NCBI GenBank assembly: GCA_039881145.1
Contig: JAYKKI010000052.1
Location: 8,499,501-8,563,500 of the forward strand
DNA from: Druceiella hillmani
Taxonomy: Eukaryota; Arthropoda; Insecta; Lepidoptera; Hepialidae
Reading direction: 5' to 3'
DNA length: 64,000 bases
This document shows positions 49,660 to 60,216 of the stretch, piece by piece; the stretch's first letter is position 1; each line of letters begins with the position of its first letter. The position numbers and the translations under genes are program-made. Below the pieces are notes generated by a model. It saw only the letters and a program-made list of their open reading frames with translations, did not search any database and had not been told where the DNA came from.

Positions 49660-49900
49660 CAAATTAGATTCGAAATTGGAATCGGAGGCAAAATCAGAAG
49701 AATTAGATATAAAATTGGAACTGAAACTCGGCCTTAAGTTGAAGTTGGACCTGAATCTGAAATTTAAATTGAAATTTGAACTGAACATGCAACTAAATCT
49801 GAACATAAACCTGGAACCGATATTGAAACTGAAACTGGTACTGAAAGTGACATCCACTTTGAAATTGGAACAGAAACTAAATTAGTAACTTCAAGTCGAA
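49660..49900. repeat. Degenerate 6-base tandem repeat, long copy in C'
   Basis: About 240 bases made largely of ctgaaa, ctgaac, ctggaa and ttgaaa steps. This leaves frames open on both strands (Leu/Lys/Asn-rich at 49,676-49,885; Ser/Phe/Asn-rich on the other strand), which are products of the repeat and not genes. The C counterpart (28,470-28,560) is less than half as long. Confidence 0.75.
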
Positions 49901-49989
49901 CTGAAACTAAGTAGTTATAATTAAAAGTTAATTTGAATGAAAAAGTGAGAAACTGTTATCGTAAATCAAAACTGAAGAAATATATCTTG

Positions 49990-50140
<151 letters not shown>

Positions 50141-50450
50141 TATAACTTATATCTTAACTGATCCAAATTTTGCAATGACAAATGAAAACTTATTATAACA
50201 ATAATGCAAGTGAACAAAGACAAAAACGGTACTTCAAAGAGAGTCCTTTATTCAAAATAAAAGCACTAATGAAATTCTCATAATACGATTAGGCACTAAG
50301 TATCTCTATATATAAGAGTTTATTATGCCCTCTAAATAAAAGTTTATTATTGCTTATGCCCGGTGGGCATAAGTTCGTGAGATGTTGTAAATCAAGGTAA
50401 TGATAAATACTAAGGCTATGGAAATAATGTTTTATACAATATTCCGATGC

Positions 50451-50454
<4 letters not shown>

Positions 50455-50513
<59 letters not shown>
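50455..50513. repeat. (TA)n microsatellite
   Basis: Pure TA array at the C' point where C carries about 3 kb of extra sequence (25,000-27,960). Confidence 0.97.
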
Positions 50514-50516
<3 letters not shown>

Positions 50517-50994
50517 GTTTAGTTTCTATATTTCTATGTTTCTATATTTCTATGACACGAATGATTTACAGTGATGTATTTAGAGCCTACTGTATTGATG
50601 TATTAGGAATGCACTTGTTATGAGGATATTATATAAAATATAAGTTGAAGTACCATGAACCTCTCAAGTAGTCCATATAAATTAATTTTCGAGTAGCTAC
50701 CATTCTCAGTCAAGGAAAGAGGAAAATTATTGACACATTTCAATGGTGAGTGAGTTCTTTGGATACCGATTCTTTTATAGTGTTATACGTACGATGGACT
50801 TTTATTCATTATTTATCCTTTAATTTAACATATGTACGGCTAAAAGAGCAACTTCTTCCTATCAACCACAACAAAGGAACATGACTAATTAATTCAGAGA
50901 TGTGCTGTAAAATTTTAAAATATTATAACTTAAAATAAAGTAAGTTAATTAAGAAAATAAAAAAGCTTCTTTGAGTTAAAAAAAATTATATATT

Positions 50995-50997
<3 letters not shown>

Positions 50998-51059
<62 letters not shown>
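50998..51059. repeat. (TA)n-(TG)n microsatellite
   Basis: TA array ending in tgtgtgtg; same position as 24,296-24,340 in C. Confidence 0.97.
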
Positions 51060-51520
51060 TGGCAGGGATAAATATGAAAAAAGTATAAATAGATAAAAGA
51101 AATAAACACGCTGAGAACGTTACGGGTTATCCCGTAAATAAAAATCGGTTCGTAGAATGGTCACTTTTTGATTTGGAGATCCAATTAATTTCGTAACCTA
51201 ATAGCATAAACAGTAAAGAAATATTTATAAAAGGACAATATTTAGACATGAAAAGTACGCATAAGTTTTCAGAACGTAAATCTAGGCCATATATGGAAAT
51301 TTTAATGAATATGTCACCGAGGTAAGATAGTCTGTGATACGTTATAAAGTATTGGAAAAATGGGATAATTGTATTTATGTTAAATCGCCACCCATTTGAA
51401 TCGAGTTTTAAATTCAAAAATGTGACCTTATTTTTTTAGGCAAAATATGTGACGGTACATGTATATAATAATAATAAAATATGTATAGAATAAAAATATA
51501 ATCCCTCAATTACACTTGCT

Positions 51521-51592
51521 GGTCGCGGCTCGTCTCGCGGCTCGTCTCGTGGCTCGTCTCGCGGCTCATCTCGTGGCTCGTCTCGTGGCTCG
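51521..51592. repeat. GC-rich 12-base minisatellite
   Basis: About six copies of ggctcgtctcgc/t in a strongly AT-rich setting, with degenerate echoes at 51,627-51,680 (ctcatggctcgtctcgtag). It leaves the frame 51,516-51,701 open as a repeated LVARLAAR peptide, which I take as a repeat artefact. It lies on the reverse-strand left side of C' (C equivalent about 23,830), where no such array exists, so it is new in C'. Confidence 0.93.
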
Positions 51593-51899
51593 TATTTTTG
51601 TTCACGAAATCAATTTTTATTCACATTCTCGTGGCCCACTGTATACACATGCGTCTCATGGCTCGTCTCGTAGTTCGCGCGCTGGAGTAATTGAACGGTA
51701 GGAAGTAATGTATAATGTAATTTAGGAATAATTAAAACCAATCTTTTTAGAAATAAAGATACCTAAGCGAATCGTAGGATGAAATAAAGCTTAAATAAAA
51801 TAAAATTTCGTAAATTAAAAAAAAATCACAAATGACTTTACTTATTTCAACCGTAATTGTAATTTTACCTCTATATATCATTGACCTTAAATAAAAAAA

Positions 51900-53260
51900 A
51901 CATGATGGTAGAAAATGCACTATTTTTGATAAGCTTTTTAACACATGCGATTTAAAATTATAAGATATTTGTTATATAAATTAAAAAAATAAGGACTTTA
52001 TGTACCCCTCTTTAAATATTAATAATGAGAAATGTAAAAAAATATAAGTGAATGCTATATTTCAGATTTCTCTTTCGCAAGATTTCTGAGAAAATCGACT
52101 GTTAACATGGAAATACGTAAATATATCGCCTACTGCATTTCTCACAGGCGTATATTTAAAAAATGCATATCCACATAGAATTAAAAGTCATAAATTGTCA
52201 GTGATTTTACTTGAGCAATATGATCTTCTATTATGCCAAGTTCCAAGACTTTTGTTGACGGAATGTACTCTATACGTCTTGATAATGGAATAAATAACAA
52301 AAAATACGTTTTAAAGAGCCACATATTATATTGATGTTTTATTATGGATATTCATTCGACTAATCACAAAAAGCTTGAGATTATTATTTTAAAATACAAT
52401 AATATATGCGTAAAATATTAAACTTCTCTGTAGTATAATATCAAATCACAATTTTTTCAGTGTTTTTAAATAGATTTTCAAAATTTTCGACCCTGTTTTA
52501 TACACAGAATCACCTATACGATAATGAATGTATTCTTAGTTATTTCCTTTGTTAATATAAAGGCAAGTTAAATTTAAGCATATAATAGTTTAGTGAAGCA
52601 AGTTAATTAAAAAAAAAACATGATTATGTCTCAAATCTGATTTCAAGTTCATTCAAGAATTATTTCAGAGTTTAAATGCTCTCTTAATGTGTTGAATAAA
52701 ACTAATTAATGCTATGATTGTCTAACTTAGTTTAATTCTTGGTAGTTTCCTTTTTATCTAAACGAGTGAAAATCGTCTTGTTTAGCATTATGTTAAGTAC
52801 CTCAGATGATTTTTTCCAGGAAATTTGAATGTGAATATCTCATCTGTGAATTATACAGAAAAATGAACCATGTAAATGTATCATGTGCCGAAAAATATAA
52901 TTTTTTTTTTGGCAGCTATGCTGCGATTTAAGAAAAACGTTAAAACTCTACGCACTCGTAATGTCCATCACAGTTGAGACTTTTATCAATGTAATAAAAA
53001 AATGGATTAAAAAATGCGAGTGTGACGATACACAAGGTATATTTGTTATGTATATATGATAACGAGTGTAACTCGCACCGGAGGAATTGCGTACACAGGC
53101 ACAAACACTAAGCTTATAAGGTATTTCTACAGATTAGTTTATTTCAATGTCTAGTATATAGAAACAATTCGATGCCTAGTATTTGTTGAACTGATTCTTG
53201 GACCAAAAAAATGTTCAAGATATACATATTTTTGAACGACTTGTTCAACCACACTACGGT
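51900..53260. other. No gene recognised
   Basis: AT-rich sequence. A weak inverted pairing exists between gcgagtgtgacg (53,017) and gtgtaactcgc (53,064). Nothing else seen. Confidence 0.45.
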
Positions 53261-53266
53261 CATTCA

Positions 53267-53310
53267 TGGGGGTAAATTCGGTCGTTTATTTACGACAGAA
53301 TTTACCCCCA
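53267..53310. repeat. 19-bp hairpin, one mismatch, 6-base loop
   Basis: Arms 53,267-53,285 (tgggggtaaattcggtcgt) and 53,292-53,310 pair with one mismatch around ttattt. No second copy of this region exists in the window, so which arm is new cannot be told. Confidence 0.93.
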
Positions 53311-53979
53311 TTTTACGTGTAGGAGAGATATCCTAAAATAGTAATTTCCCAATTTTGTAGGCTTTATGAATGTGTATAATTATAGCACTGATAATCAGCG
53401 AGTAAAACGGCTGTGACACATAGTGAAACTTCAAGTTTCCTAATTTGACTTCAGAAAAACGAGTAGAGATAATCATTTAAGTATACATAACATTTCTATT
53501 ATATTATTTATAAATATTAATACCGTTTTTCGCCATGTGTTTATATAGCTTAATATATCTTTTATTTTTTCTTTTTAAAAATGTCTTAAATTTATTGAAA
53601 AACATGAATTTTTATCTTTGATTTTTACTACAGCAACTGCCAAAATTGGGGCGGCCACGTATTGTTGAAGTGAAAACTTCTTTAGGCATTTCTGTGCACT
53701 TTGAGCACCGGCACACTTTTTTTGAACAGTGGACCAATTTTAAATCCAAGTCGGTTACAATGAATCGTATGAACTCGGCTCTTCTTCGTATTGGACAAGT
53801 GAACTACTTTTTTAAGTACACCAAATGCTATATTTTAAACTAGTTTAATTTTTTTAAAAAGTAGTCGATATTGAACTACTTTTTAAGGTGCACCATGTGC
53901 ATTTTTTCATTAAATTTTTTTTATTGTAATTTAATATATTATCCCAATATAATAACAGTTGCATATAATCAGTGTCACG

Positions 53980-54199
53980 ATTCAAATGTATATAGTTTGT
54001 GTCGTATACGATTTACGATTCAAATGTATATAAAAACACTAAAAATTGTGACTTGATATTTGAAAACACAGTTAAAATTGTAAATCCGCCAAAAGGAAGT
54101 TTTTTGTTGCGTCCTGTATATCCAATAAGGGCAAGGCGTTTAACATACGGAATAGAGTAACATAATAAAATATTAAACACAAACTATATACATTTGAAT
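53980..54199. repeat. Perfect 23-bp inverted repeats, 174 bases apart
   Basis: 53,980-54,002 (starting attcaaatgtatatag) is the exact complement of 54,177-54,199. A third partial copy (attcaaatgtatata) lies at 54,022-54,036. The 220-base span could be a small foldback element. The sequence just outside the arms shows no clear target duplication. Confidence 0.85.
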
Positions 54200-55015
54200 T
54201 GACGAATCTTAATTCAATTTCGGTTTGAATGTATTACAGCAAATAATAGCTATGTACGGTAAATAAACATTTTATTTACTCTGATCGAGTTTACATTTTT
54301 AAAATAATATAAACATTTGGCATTTTGTTATAGGAATTTATAAAGAAGTATGTTCTTTAGTAATTTTAAAAATTAAGCAAGAAAAATTGACTATATATTG
54401 AATATGAGATGTATTAAGTTTATAAGTTTTGAATATTGTCATGTAGTCGAATTACGATTATAACCGGAAGTGAAGCATTATATTTAAATTTTAAGCAAAC
54501 TAATCTGTAGGTAATGACTAAACATTAATTTGAATATTCGAATTATGTGAATAAACTTTATCTAACTAACTAATACGTAAAAAGAAATTTCCATATTATC
54601 CGCCAAATGTAATGGATCAGTTTAATTTCATACTACATTTTTTTTATTTTCCATGCAGTTATTAACAATTTATCAAACAATGTATTTCCAAATACACTCG
54701 TTCTCTATATTTTGGATACACTTAATGAATGAAATTGTTTAAAATCGAGACAAATAATGACATTTATAAATACTGTCTTATTTATATTAAATTCCATATA
54801 TATTTATATGTAGTTACAAAATAAGAATTTTATTAGACTTTTAATTGTTATTTCATATTATTAATAATTACACAATGAATTATTCGTCGTCCGTAAAAAG
54901 TCACAAGTGTCAGAGCACTGTTGCTGTGCTTTCACCAGTTAATTAGAATTTAAAATTATCACGTCAGACATATTTGATCCGAGAAAGTATATAACGAAGC
55001 CTTACTTAACTTACA
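54200..55015. other. No gene recognised
   Basis: AT-rich, no recognised domain or repeat. Confidence 0.5.
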
Positions 55016-55017
55016 TT

Positions 55018-55215
55018 AAGAAATTCCGATTGAAAAGCAAAGCGCTGCGAACGAAATTGGATTGGAGAGGCAAGCAGGCTTTGGCTAAGACAGACTTGAT
55101 TACGGACTGTGCTGATGGAATTGAGGAGCATTGGCAAGACCTAGAATCAAATAATTGATAATGCACAAGATCGATCAGCGTGGTGAAGCACTTTTGGTTC
55201 TTTTGCATTTTAAAG
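55018..55215 (+). pseudogene. LINE reverse transcriptase C-terminal end (relic)
   Basis: The extreme C-terminal stretch of an insect LINE polyprotein. Read across frames it gives TDCADGIEEHWQDLE and then AQDRSAW and STFGSFAF before a stop. Families with this end read RPKTRW.D...ED...LG...W...AQDR..WR. Two in-frame stops (55,156-55,162) and a frameshift show decay. About 200 bases survive, typical of a 5'-truncated insertion. No poly(A) tail seen. Confidence 0.8.
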
Positions 55216-56440
55216 GAGATAGAGGGGATGAAAAAACATATAATAAAATTAAGAATGAAAATTAAAAAATTGTCGCAATATAAATAACATCAAAGCAGAT
55301 GTTTCCCTTCCATTTAACAGGTAAAATATGTTAAATGGGACAAATATTTACTTTCAAATTATTTTTGCCAATGATATATGATTATTTAAATGCAAAAGAG
55401 ACAAATATACTAAATTCTGTCACAATGCCACATCACAACATCCCAATTTATTTTTATATGGTTTTTTATATTTTCCTTGAGACGATTTCTGTTTGATGGT
55501 TTTTATGGTCCATTTGTTACTATATGATCTTTGTGGAATCATTTTCTTGTTTTTTATGATATATTTACTTTTTAGTTCATTATTTCTATAACTATTCTAT
55601 CAAATCCAATATTTTTTGTAATACTATCTTATGGAAATTTCTTCATATAAGTTTTTCGTTAAGTACTCACATTTTATTAGTAATGTAAAAGTACGTTCAA
55701 ATCACTCATTTAACCATTTTATTCAAGCTATTTTCAATCCATTAGGAATCTATTTTCTCCTCTCTTTTTTCGGAGCAAAAAGATGTTTTCGAGCAAAATT
55801 GTAAATTGTAAATATTTAAATGTTGACTATATGAAAATTTGTCGCATACAAATAGAAAAAACTTTTCTTGCTAAACATAATTCTCTCATTTTAAGTCATA
55901 AATAGCTGTGTGACTTAAAACACCGCTAGAAATTATTTATTGATGTCTCTGATTCTGCATCAGCACCACGATATCAATCAGTCTCCCAGAAAAGGGCAGT
56001 GTCGTGGATAATAGGTTAGCATTAAATTTAAGTTTTTTATGATATATTCTTAGTCTGAACAGAATAAATTAATTGTAACTACTTAAATTAAATTTATATT
56101 TTAGAAATATATTGTCATTATAAGTCGGTACAATAGGTTACGGAGTAGTGATATTTTGAAAATTTTCTATTTCGATTAGTTTTTTCTATTTTAAAATGGT
56201 TAGCAACTGGAGTGGTTAGCAATTCGACTGGACCTACTGTAAAATTAATAAGATTTGATTGATAACAAAAGCGTAGATAATCTAAATAAACAAACATTCA
56301 TCAAATTAACCAAAGGGAAACCCCATTTGCTCTCGCTGGAAGTTACCAATTACATAATATTTACCTGAGGTCAAAACCCATCCCAAAATTTTTGTTAGTC
56401 ATTATTTTACTTAATTTGTAATTATAGTAAATTAGAATAT
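55216..56440. other. No gene recognised
   Basis: AT-rich sequence. Near 56,205 a short repeated phrase (atggttagcaactgg / gtggttagcaattcg) is visible. Nothing else recognised. Confidence 0.5.
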
Positions 56441-56511
56441 ACAATTGTTTCTATTATATTTATATACAATCGTTTATATTATATTTATATACAATTGTTT
56501 ATATTATATCG
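56441..56511. repeat. 25-base minisatellite, 2.8 copies, abutting the cox1 copy
   Basis: Units at 56,441-56,465, 56,466-56,490 and 56,491-56,511, each starting acaattgttt or acaatcgttt. The last unit runs directly into the mitochondrial sequence at 56,512. Confidence 0.92.
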
Positions 56512-56929
56512 ATATTAGAAATTTGTTAAGATAGGTAATTCATTATAAGAATGTTCTGCTGGTGGTAAGTTTTGGAATCATTCAATAGAAGGTGATATTT
56601 GTAGTGTGAATAAGTTTAATCGTTTATTAATTATTGATTTTCAAATAATTAATAATATTATTATTACACCGATTATGGAAATATTTGTTCCTAGTGATGA
56701 AATAATATTTCATGATAAGTAAGCATCAGGATAATCTGAATATCGTCGAGGTATTCCAGCTAACCTTAAAGAATGTTGAGGAAAAAAGGTGAAATTTACT
56801 CCTATAAATATAATAAAAAATTGAATTTTTAATAAAGTTGGATTTAATGTTAATCCTGTAAATAAAGGGTATCAGTTAATAAATCCTGCTACCTGCTATA
56901 ATAGCAAAAACTGCTCCTATAGATAAAAC
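56512..56929 (-). pseudogene. cox1: Nuclear copy of mitochondrial cox1 3' end plus start of tRNA-Leu(UUR)
   Basis: On the minus strand from 56,929 to 56,515 this reads as the last 135 residues of cytochrome c oxidase subunit I in the invertebrate mitochondrial code (ATA Met, TGA Trp). It starts VLSMGAVFAIMAG and includes [48 protein letters not shown] and [20 protein letters not shown], ending LTNF and TAA (56,515-56,517). The stop overlaps tctaatat (56,519-56,512), the usual first bases of insect tRNA-Leu(UUR), which follows cox1 in insect mitochondria. Several TGA codons are Trp in mitochondria and would be stops in the nucleus. One 7-base tandem duplication (56,885-56,898) shifts the frame. 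The near-invariant FPQHFLGL reads FPQHSLSL, two probable post-transfer mutations. With so little decay, the transfer looks recent. Confidence 0.96.
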
Positions 56930-56932
56930 TCG

Positions 56933-56933
<1 letters not shown>

Positions 56934-56981
<48 letters not shown>
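56934..56981. repeat. (TA)n microsatellite between cox1 copy and LINE
   Basis: Pure TA array separating the mitochondrial insert (ends 56,929) from a LINE fragment (from about 56,982). Confidence 0.97.
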
Positions 56982-56986
<5 letters not shown>

Positions 56987-57900
56987 TAGGAAAGAGCAGC
57001 CAAAAGAATCGGGATATTAAAAAGATTAACAGCCACAACCTGGGGTGCAAGCCAGGATGTGTTGATTACCACCTACAAGACATATATCAGACACGTCCTT
57101 GATTACGGGAGCAAAGTGACCACCACAAGTAACCGTACCACCCTCAGTAAATTGGATACCGTGCAGAATACAGCGCTTAGGATAATAACGGGAGCGCCTA
57201 AATCCACACCCATTGCTGCTATGGAGGCACAAACCAAATGTAGTTCAATGGAAAGCCATAGAGAGAAATTAGCCCTCCGTTTTTGGCAGAGACACAGGAG
57301 TGTTTACACGCATTGGATGAACTACAGATAGGCCACTGCCCGACTGAAAACCCAAATATCCCCATTGGCCTCCTATAAGAAGCTGGCTACAAAGTATGGA
57401 ATTGCCCTGGAGGAGCCAGCACCACTTACAAATTACTGCGAGTTTTTCTAAAATCTACCGAAGGCTAATTACAGCTTAAAAAACCACAATCAGACGAAAT
57501 CAGCATCCTTGGACATCGAGCTGAAACAGGCTGCCCTGCAAACAATCAGCGAAGAATACCCACAACCTGATTGGTTACATGTATACACAGACGGGTCATC
57601 GATCCCAGAAACAGGGGCAACCGGAGCTGCCTACTACAGTTCTAATTTTGAAGGATTCATAGCAGTGGAGCCCCTTAGAGCAACTACGATGGAGAAATAG
57701 CAGCTGTACAATTTCGACATAGGGAAGATAAAAAGCAGAACAAAATCAAGTCAAAAAACGTTAAGCTATCCTTCCTTGTAACCAATGTGGCTTCCACTGA
57801 GGATTAATTACATGAACTGTCAAAACCCACATCACGTACCCTCGATGACAACGCATTTGCTGCTACTAGAACGCTTCATTACATTAGAGTTACGGAACCG
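56982..57900 (+). pseudogene. I/Jockey-group LINE: RT C-terminus and RNase H (relic)
   Basis: 3' half of a non-LTR retrotransposon polyprotein with an RNase H domain. One frame runs from about 56,990 to 57,700 with two stops (57,329-57,331 and near 57,449): RIGILKRLTATTWGAS, TYIRHVLDYGSKVTTT, LDTVQNTALRIITGAPKSTP, EKLALRFWQRH, then after the stops PDWLHVYTDGSSIPETGATG. The LDTVQN.ALRI..GA block is typical after RT in I/R1/Jockey-type LINEs, and YTDGS carries the first catalytic Asp of RNase H. The Glu motif (DGEIAAV) follows at 57,685-57,707 in another frame, after a frameshift. The second half of RNase H is disrupted. It is clearly less AT-rich than its surroundings, so it is probably a fairly young insertion. 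Confidence 0.9.
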
Positions 57901-59930
57901 ATATTTCTTCTAGCAAAAGATAATATCATATATAATAACTTTGTATTAAGAGTATGTGAGTAGGTACACTAATTAACTAATGTTACGGGAATCAATCAGA
58001 TGGTGCTTTATGGCTTTTAATCTAATATTCATGTGTTAAATGAATATTATTTGCTTAAATGTATGTGACTTGGATTGGAAATGAACTGTCAGAATTATCA
58101 ATTAATATTGAGAATCTTTATTTTTAGATGGGCCATTAAATTGCACATTAATATCATCAGCCATTATACGAATATCGTATTAGTAGAAAACTTTATCATA
58201 GAAATCACTTATATATTCATTCAACAATTCATCAGAGAAAAAAGTGTAATTTTTATTATGATTCAAAGTAAATAATATTTTAAGTACTTTTTAACAACTG
58301 AAGTATTTTAGACATATTGATTGTATGTACTTGGATTATATGATTGGTTTTCAATGCGATACTTAATACTGCGGAATATTTTATCAAAAAAATAGAAACC
58401 TATATAATCCTGAACCTGGTTAAAAATTATGGCTGCACATTCGTTCCACTGTCGTTCATGGTACACAATTCTAATGTAATATATATGATTTTTAAATAAC
58501 CGTCCATTTCTTGTAGCTAAATGTTTGTATAGCCACAAAGCACGTGTTATAAAAAAATTACATTATTATTTTCCATAAACAAACAATGGCAGTATTTAGA
58601 ATAGGCGTCTGAATATGCACTCAAGCAAGGCCTTGGACCTATAGTAAAACGTCTCGATAGGGTTTCTTAAAATATTAACATTTTTAAACCAGTTTTATTA
58701 ATACTTAGAAGAGAGATCATTTCATTTTAACAAGTAGAATTTAATAACACTGTTTTGTGTATTAAAAAATAATTATAACTTTATTTAATTTTGGTCTGTA
58801 CAACTTGTGTGTTTTTGTGCTTTTGTCTGTTTTTTAATTAGACGAATAAATAAAAGTAAAGCTTTGATCCTTATATTATTTCACCTAAGCCATATCTAAA
58901 CTAAGATATAAGGCGAACAATAATTTTGCTTCAGAATTAAAAATACCAAAGTGAAATTTATATAAGAGCCTATTTATATTACATAGAACTTATTGGATTT
59001 ACTAATGTACATATCGTCTTAATTGTTATAATAATCATGGATATTTGAAAATATTCAATAAAGAAACTTCATTTACGCATACATTTAAAATGTTTCCTCA
59101 ATTCAACGAATAATTTTGAATTAAGATCATGGACAAACAGATAGATTGTTAAGTATTTAAAACGATATTTGATAAGTTTTGTAAAAAAACTTAATTTACG
59201 TATTTTTTTTCAAACCATTAGCTCTTGTTCCCGTCCAGTGAACTTTATAATGACATATGTAATAAGGAATCATTTTCTATTAAGGGATACCGAAACTCTT
59301 TTATCCTCAATTTGACGTATCTATTCCCACCATCATTTTTATATTGTATGAAGCAAAGTGTACGTTTTTATGTATCTTTATACCAAATATAAATATTTTT
59401 TATAAAAATTCATGTTTGTGTTTTTCCTTGATGCTAAACTAATTTTATGCATTTTTATATACTACTTGTGTAGGTGTACAGTTAACATACGTACTATTAC
59501 TTGATAAAACGCAAACATTAAGCTTATTTTTGTCTGATTGTTTTAACAGTTAAAAAGAGAAATACGCTCTTCTGGACTTGATAGTTAAATTGTTTCATAA
59601 ATTTGTAAAAACCCAATTATTCCTAATTATAGCACCTTAATAAGTAAAAATTCCTACATCGCCGAACCGAGCTTTACAGACCTAATTGATATCTTGTAAT
59701 TGTAATTGAAATAAATTTTTTATAATATTTAATTAACGGAAATTAATTATAAGATTTATGCCGATTCCCTCTTTTTTATATTTACAAAAATATGAAATTT
59801 CTTGAAAAACTTAGGTACACTCTACTGAGTATGATTTTATTATCAGTAAATTAGGCATTCTTATGCAAAAATCTTTTCAGAACTAGCATTTTCTTCTTCA
59901 GTTAAAAAGAAACTTTTCCGGAAGTGCAAA
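57900..59930. other. No gene recognised
   Basis: AT-rich sequence, with short random open frames only (58,075-58,275 and 58,308-58,538). Nothing recognised. Confidence 0.5.
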
Positions 59931-59933
59931 AAT

Positions 59934-60216
59934 TTATTTTTTTAATTAATTGATAACTTTTTTTGTAGTCGATAGTTGGTTTTAAAAAACTTGTAACAAT
60001 GAACGCATCCATTACTCAAGCAGCTAAACCGAATAGCAGGTGATTCCGAGCTGAGTATTGTAATAAGATATTTTTATTTTTTTAATTAATTGATAACTTT
60101 TTTTTTAGTCTATAGTTGGTTTTAAAAAATTTGTAACAAAAAGCGCATCCATTACTCAAGCAGGTGATTCTGAACCGAACAGCAGGTGATTCCGAACTGA
60201 GTATTGTAGTAAGGTA
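59934..60216. repeat. Tandem duplication with 140-base period
   Basis: Two consecutive units (about 59,934-60,073 and 60,074-60,216) share tttaattaattgataacttt, tagttggttttaaaaaa, gcatccattactcaagcag and caggtgattccga. The second has an extra internal echo of aggtgattc...gaaccgaa (60,160-60,190). Only a few substitutions separate them, so the event is recent compared with the duplications elsewhere. Confidence 0.95.

Noticed and set aside
49654..49885. Ser/Phe-rich minus frame and Leu/Lys-rich plus frame
   Set aside because: Both are produced by the degenerate hexamer array; the C partner has no corresponding frame.
51516..51701. Repeated LVARLAAR peptide frame
   Set aside because: Direct product of a 12-base minisatellite (a multiple of three, so it stays open); no coding support.
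53646..53843. 65-codon frame starting in a GC-richer patch (ggggcggccacg)
   Set aside because: Low-complexity downstream half and no recognisable domain; the start is arbitrary.
57026..57232. Minus-strand frame with several Cys residues
   Set aside because: Antisense of the LINE RT C-terminal region, which is clearly coding on the plus strand.
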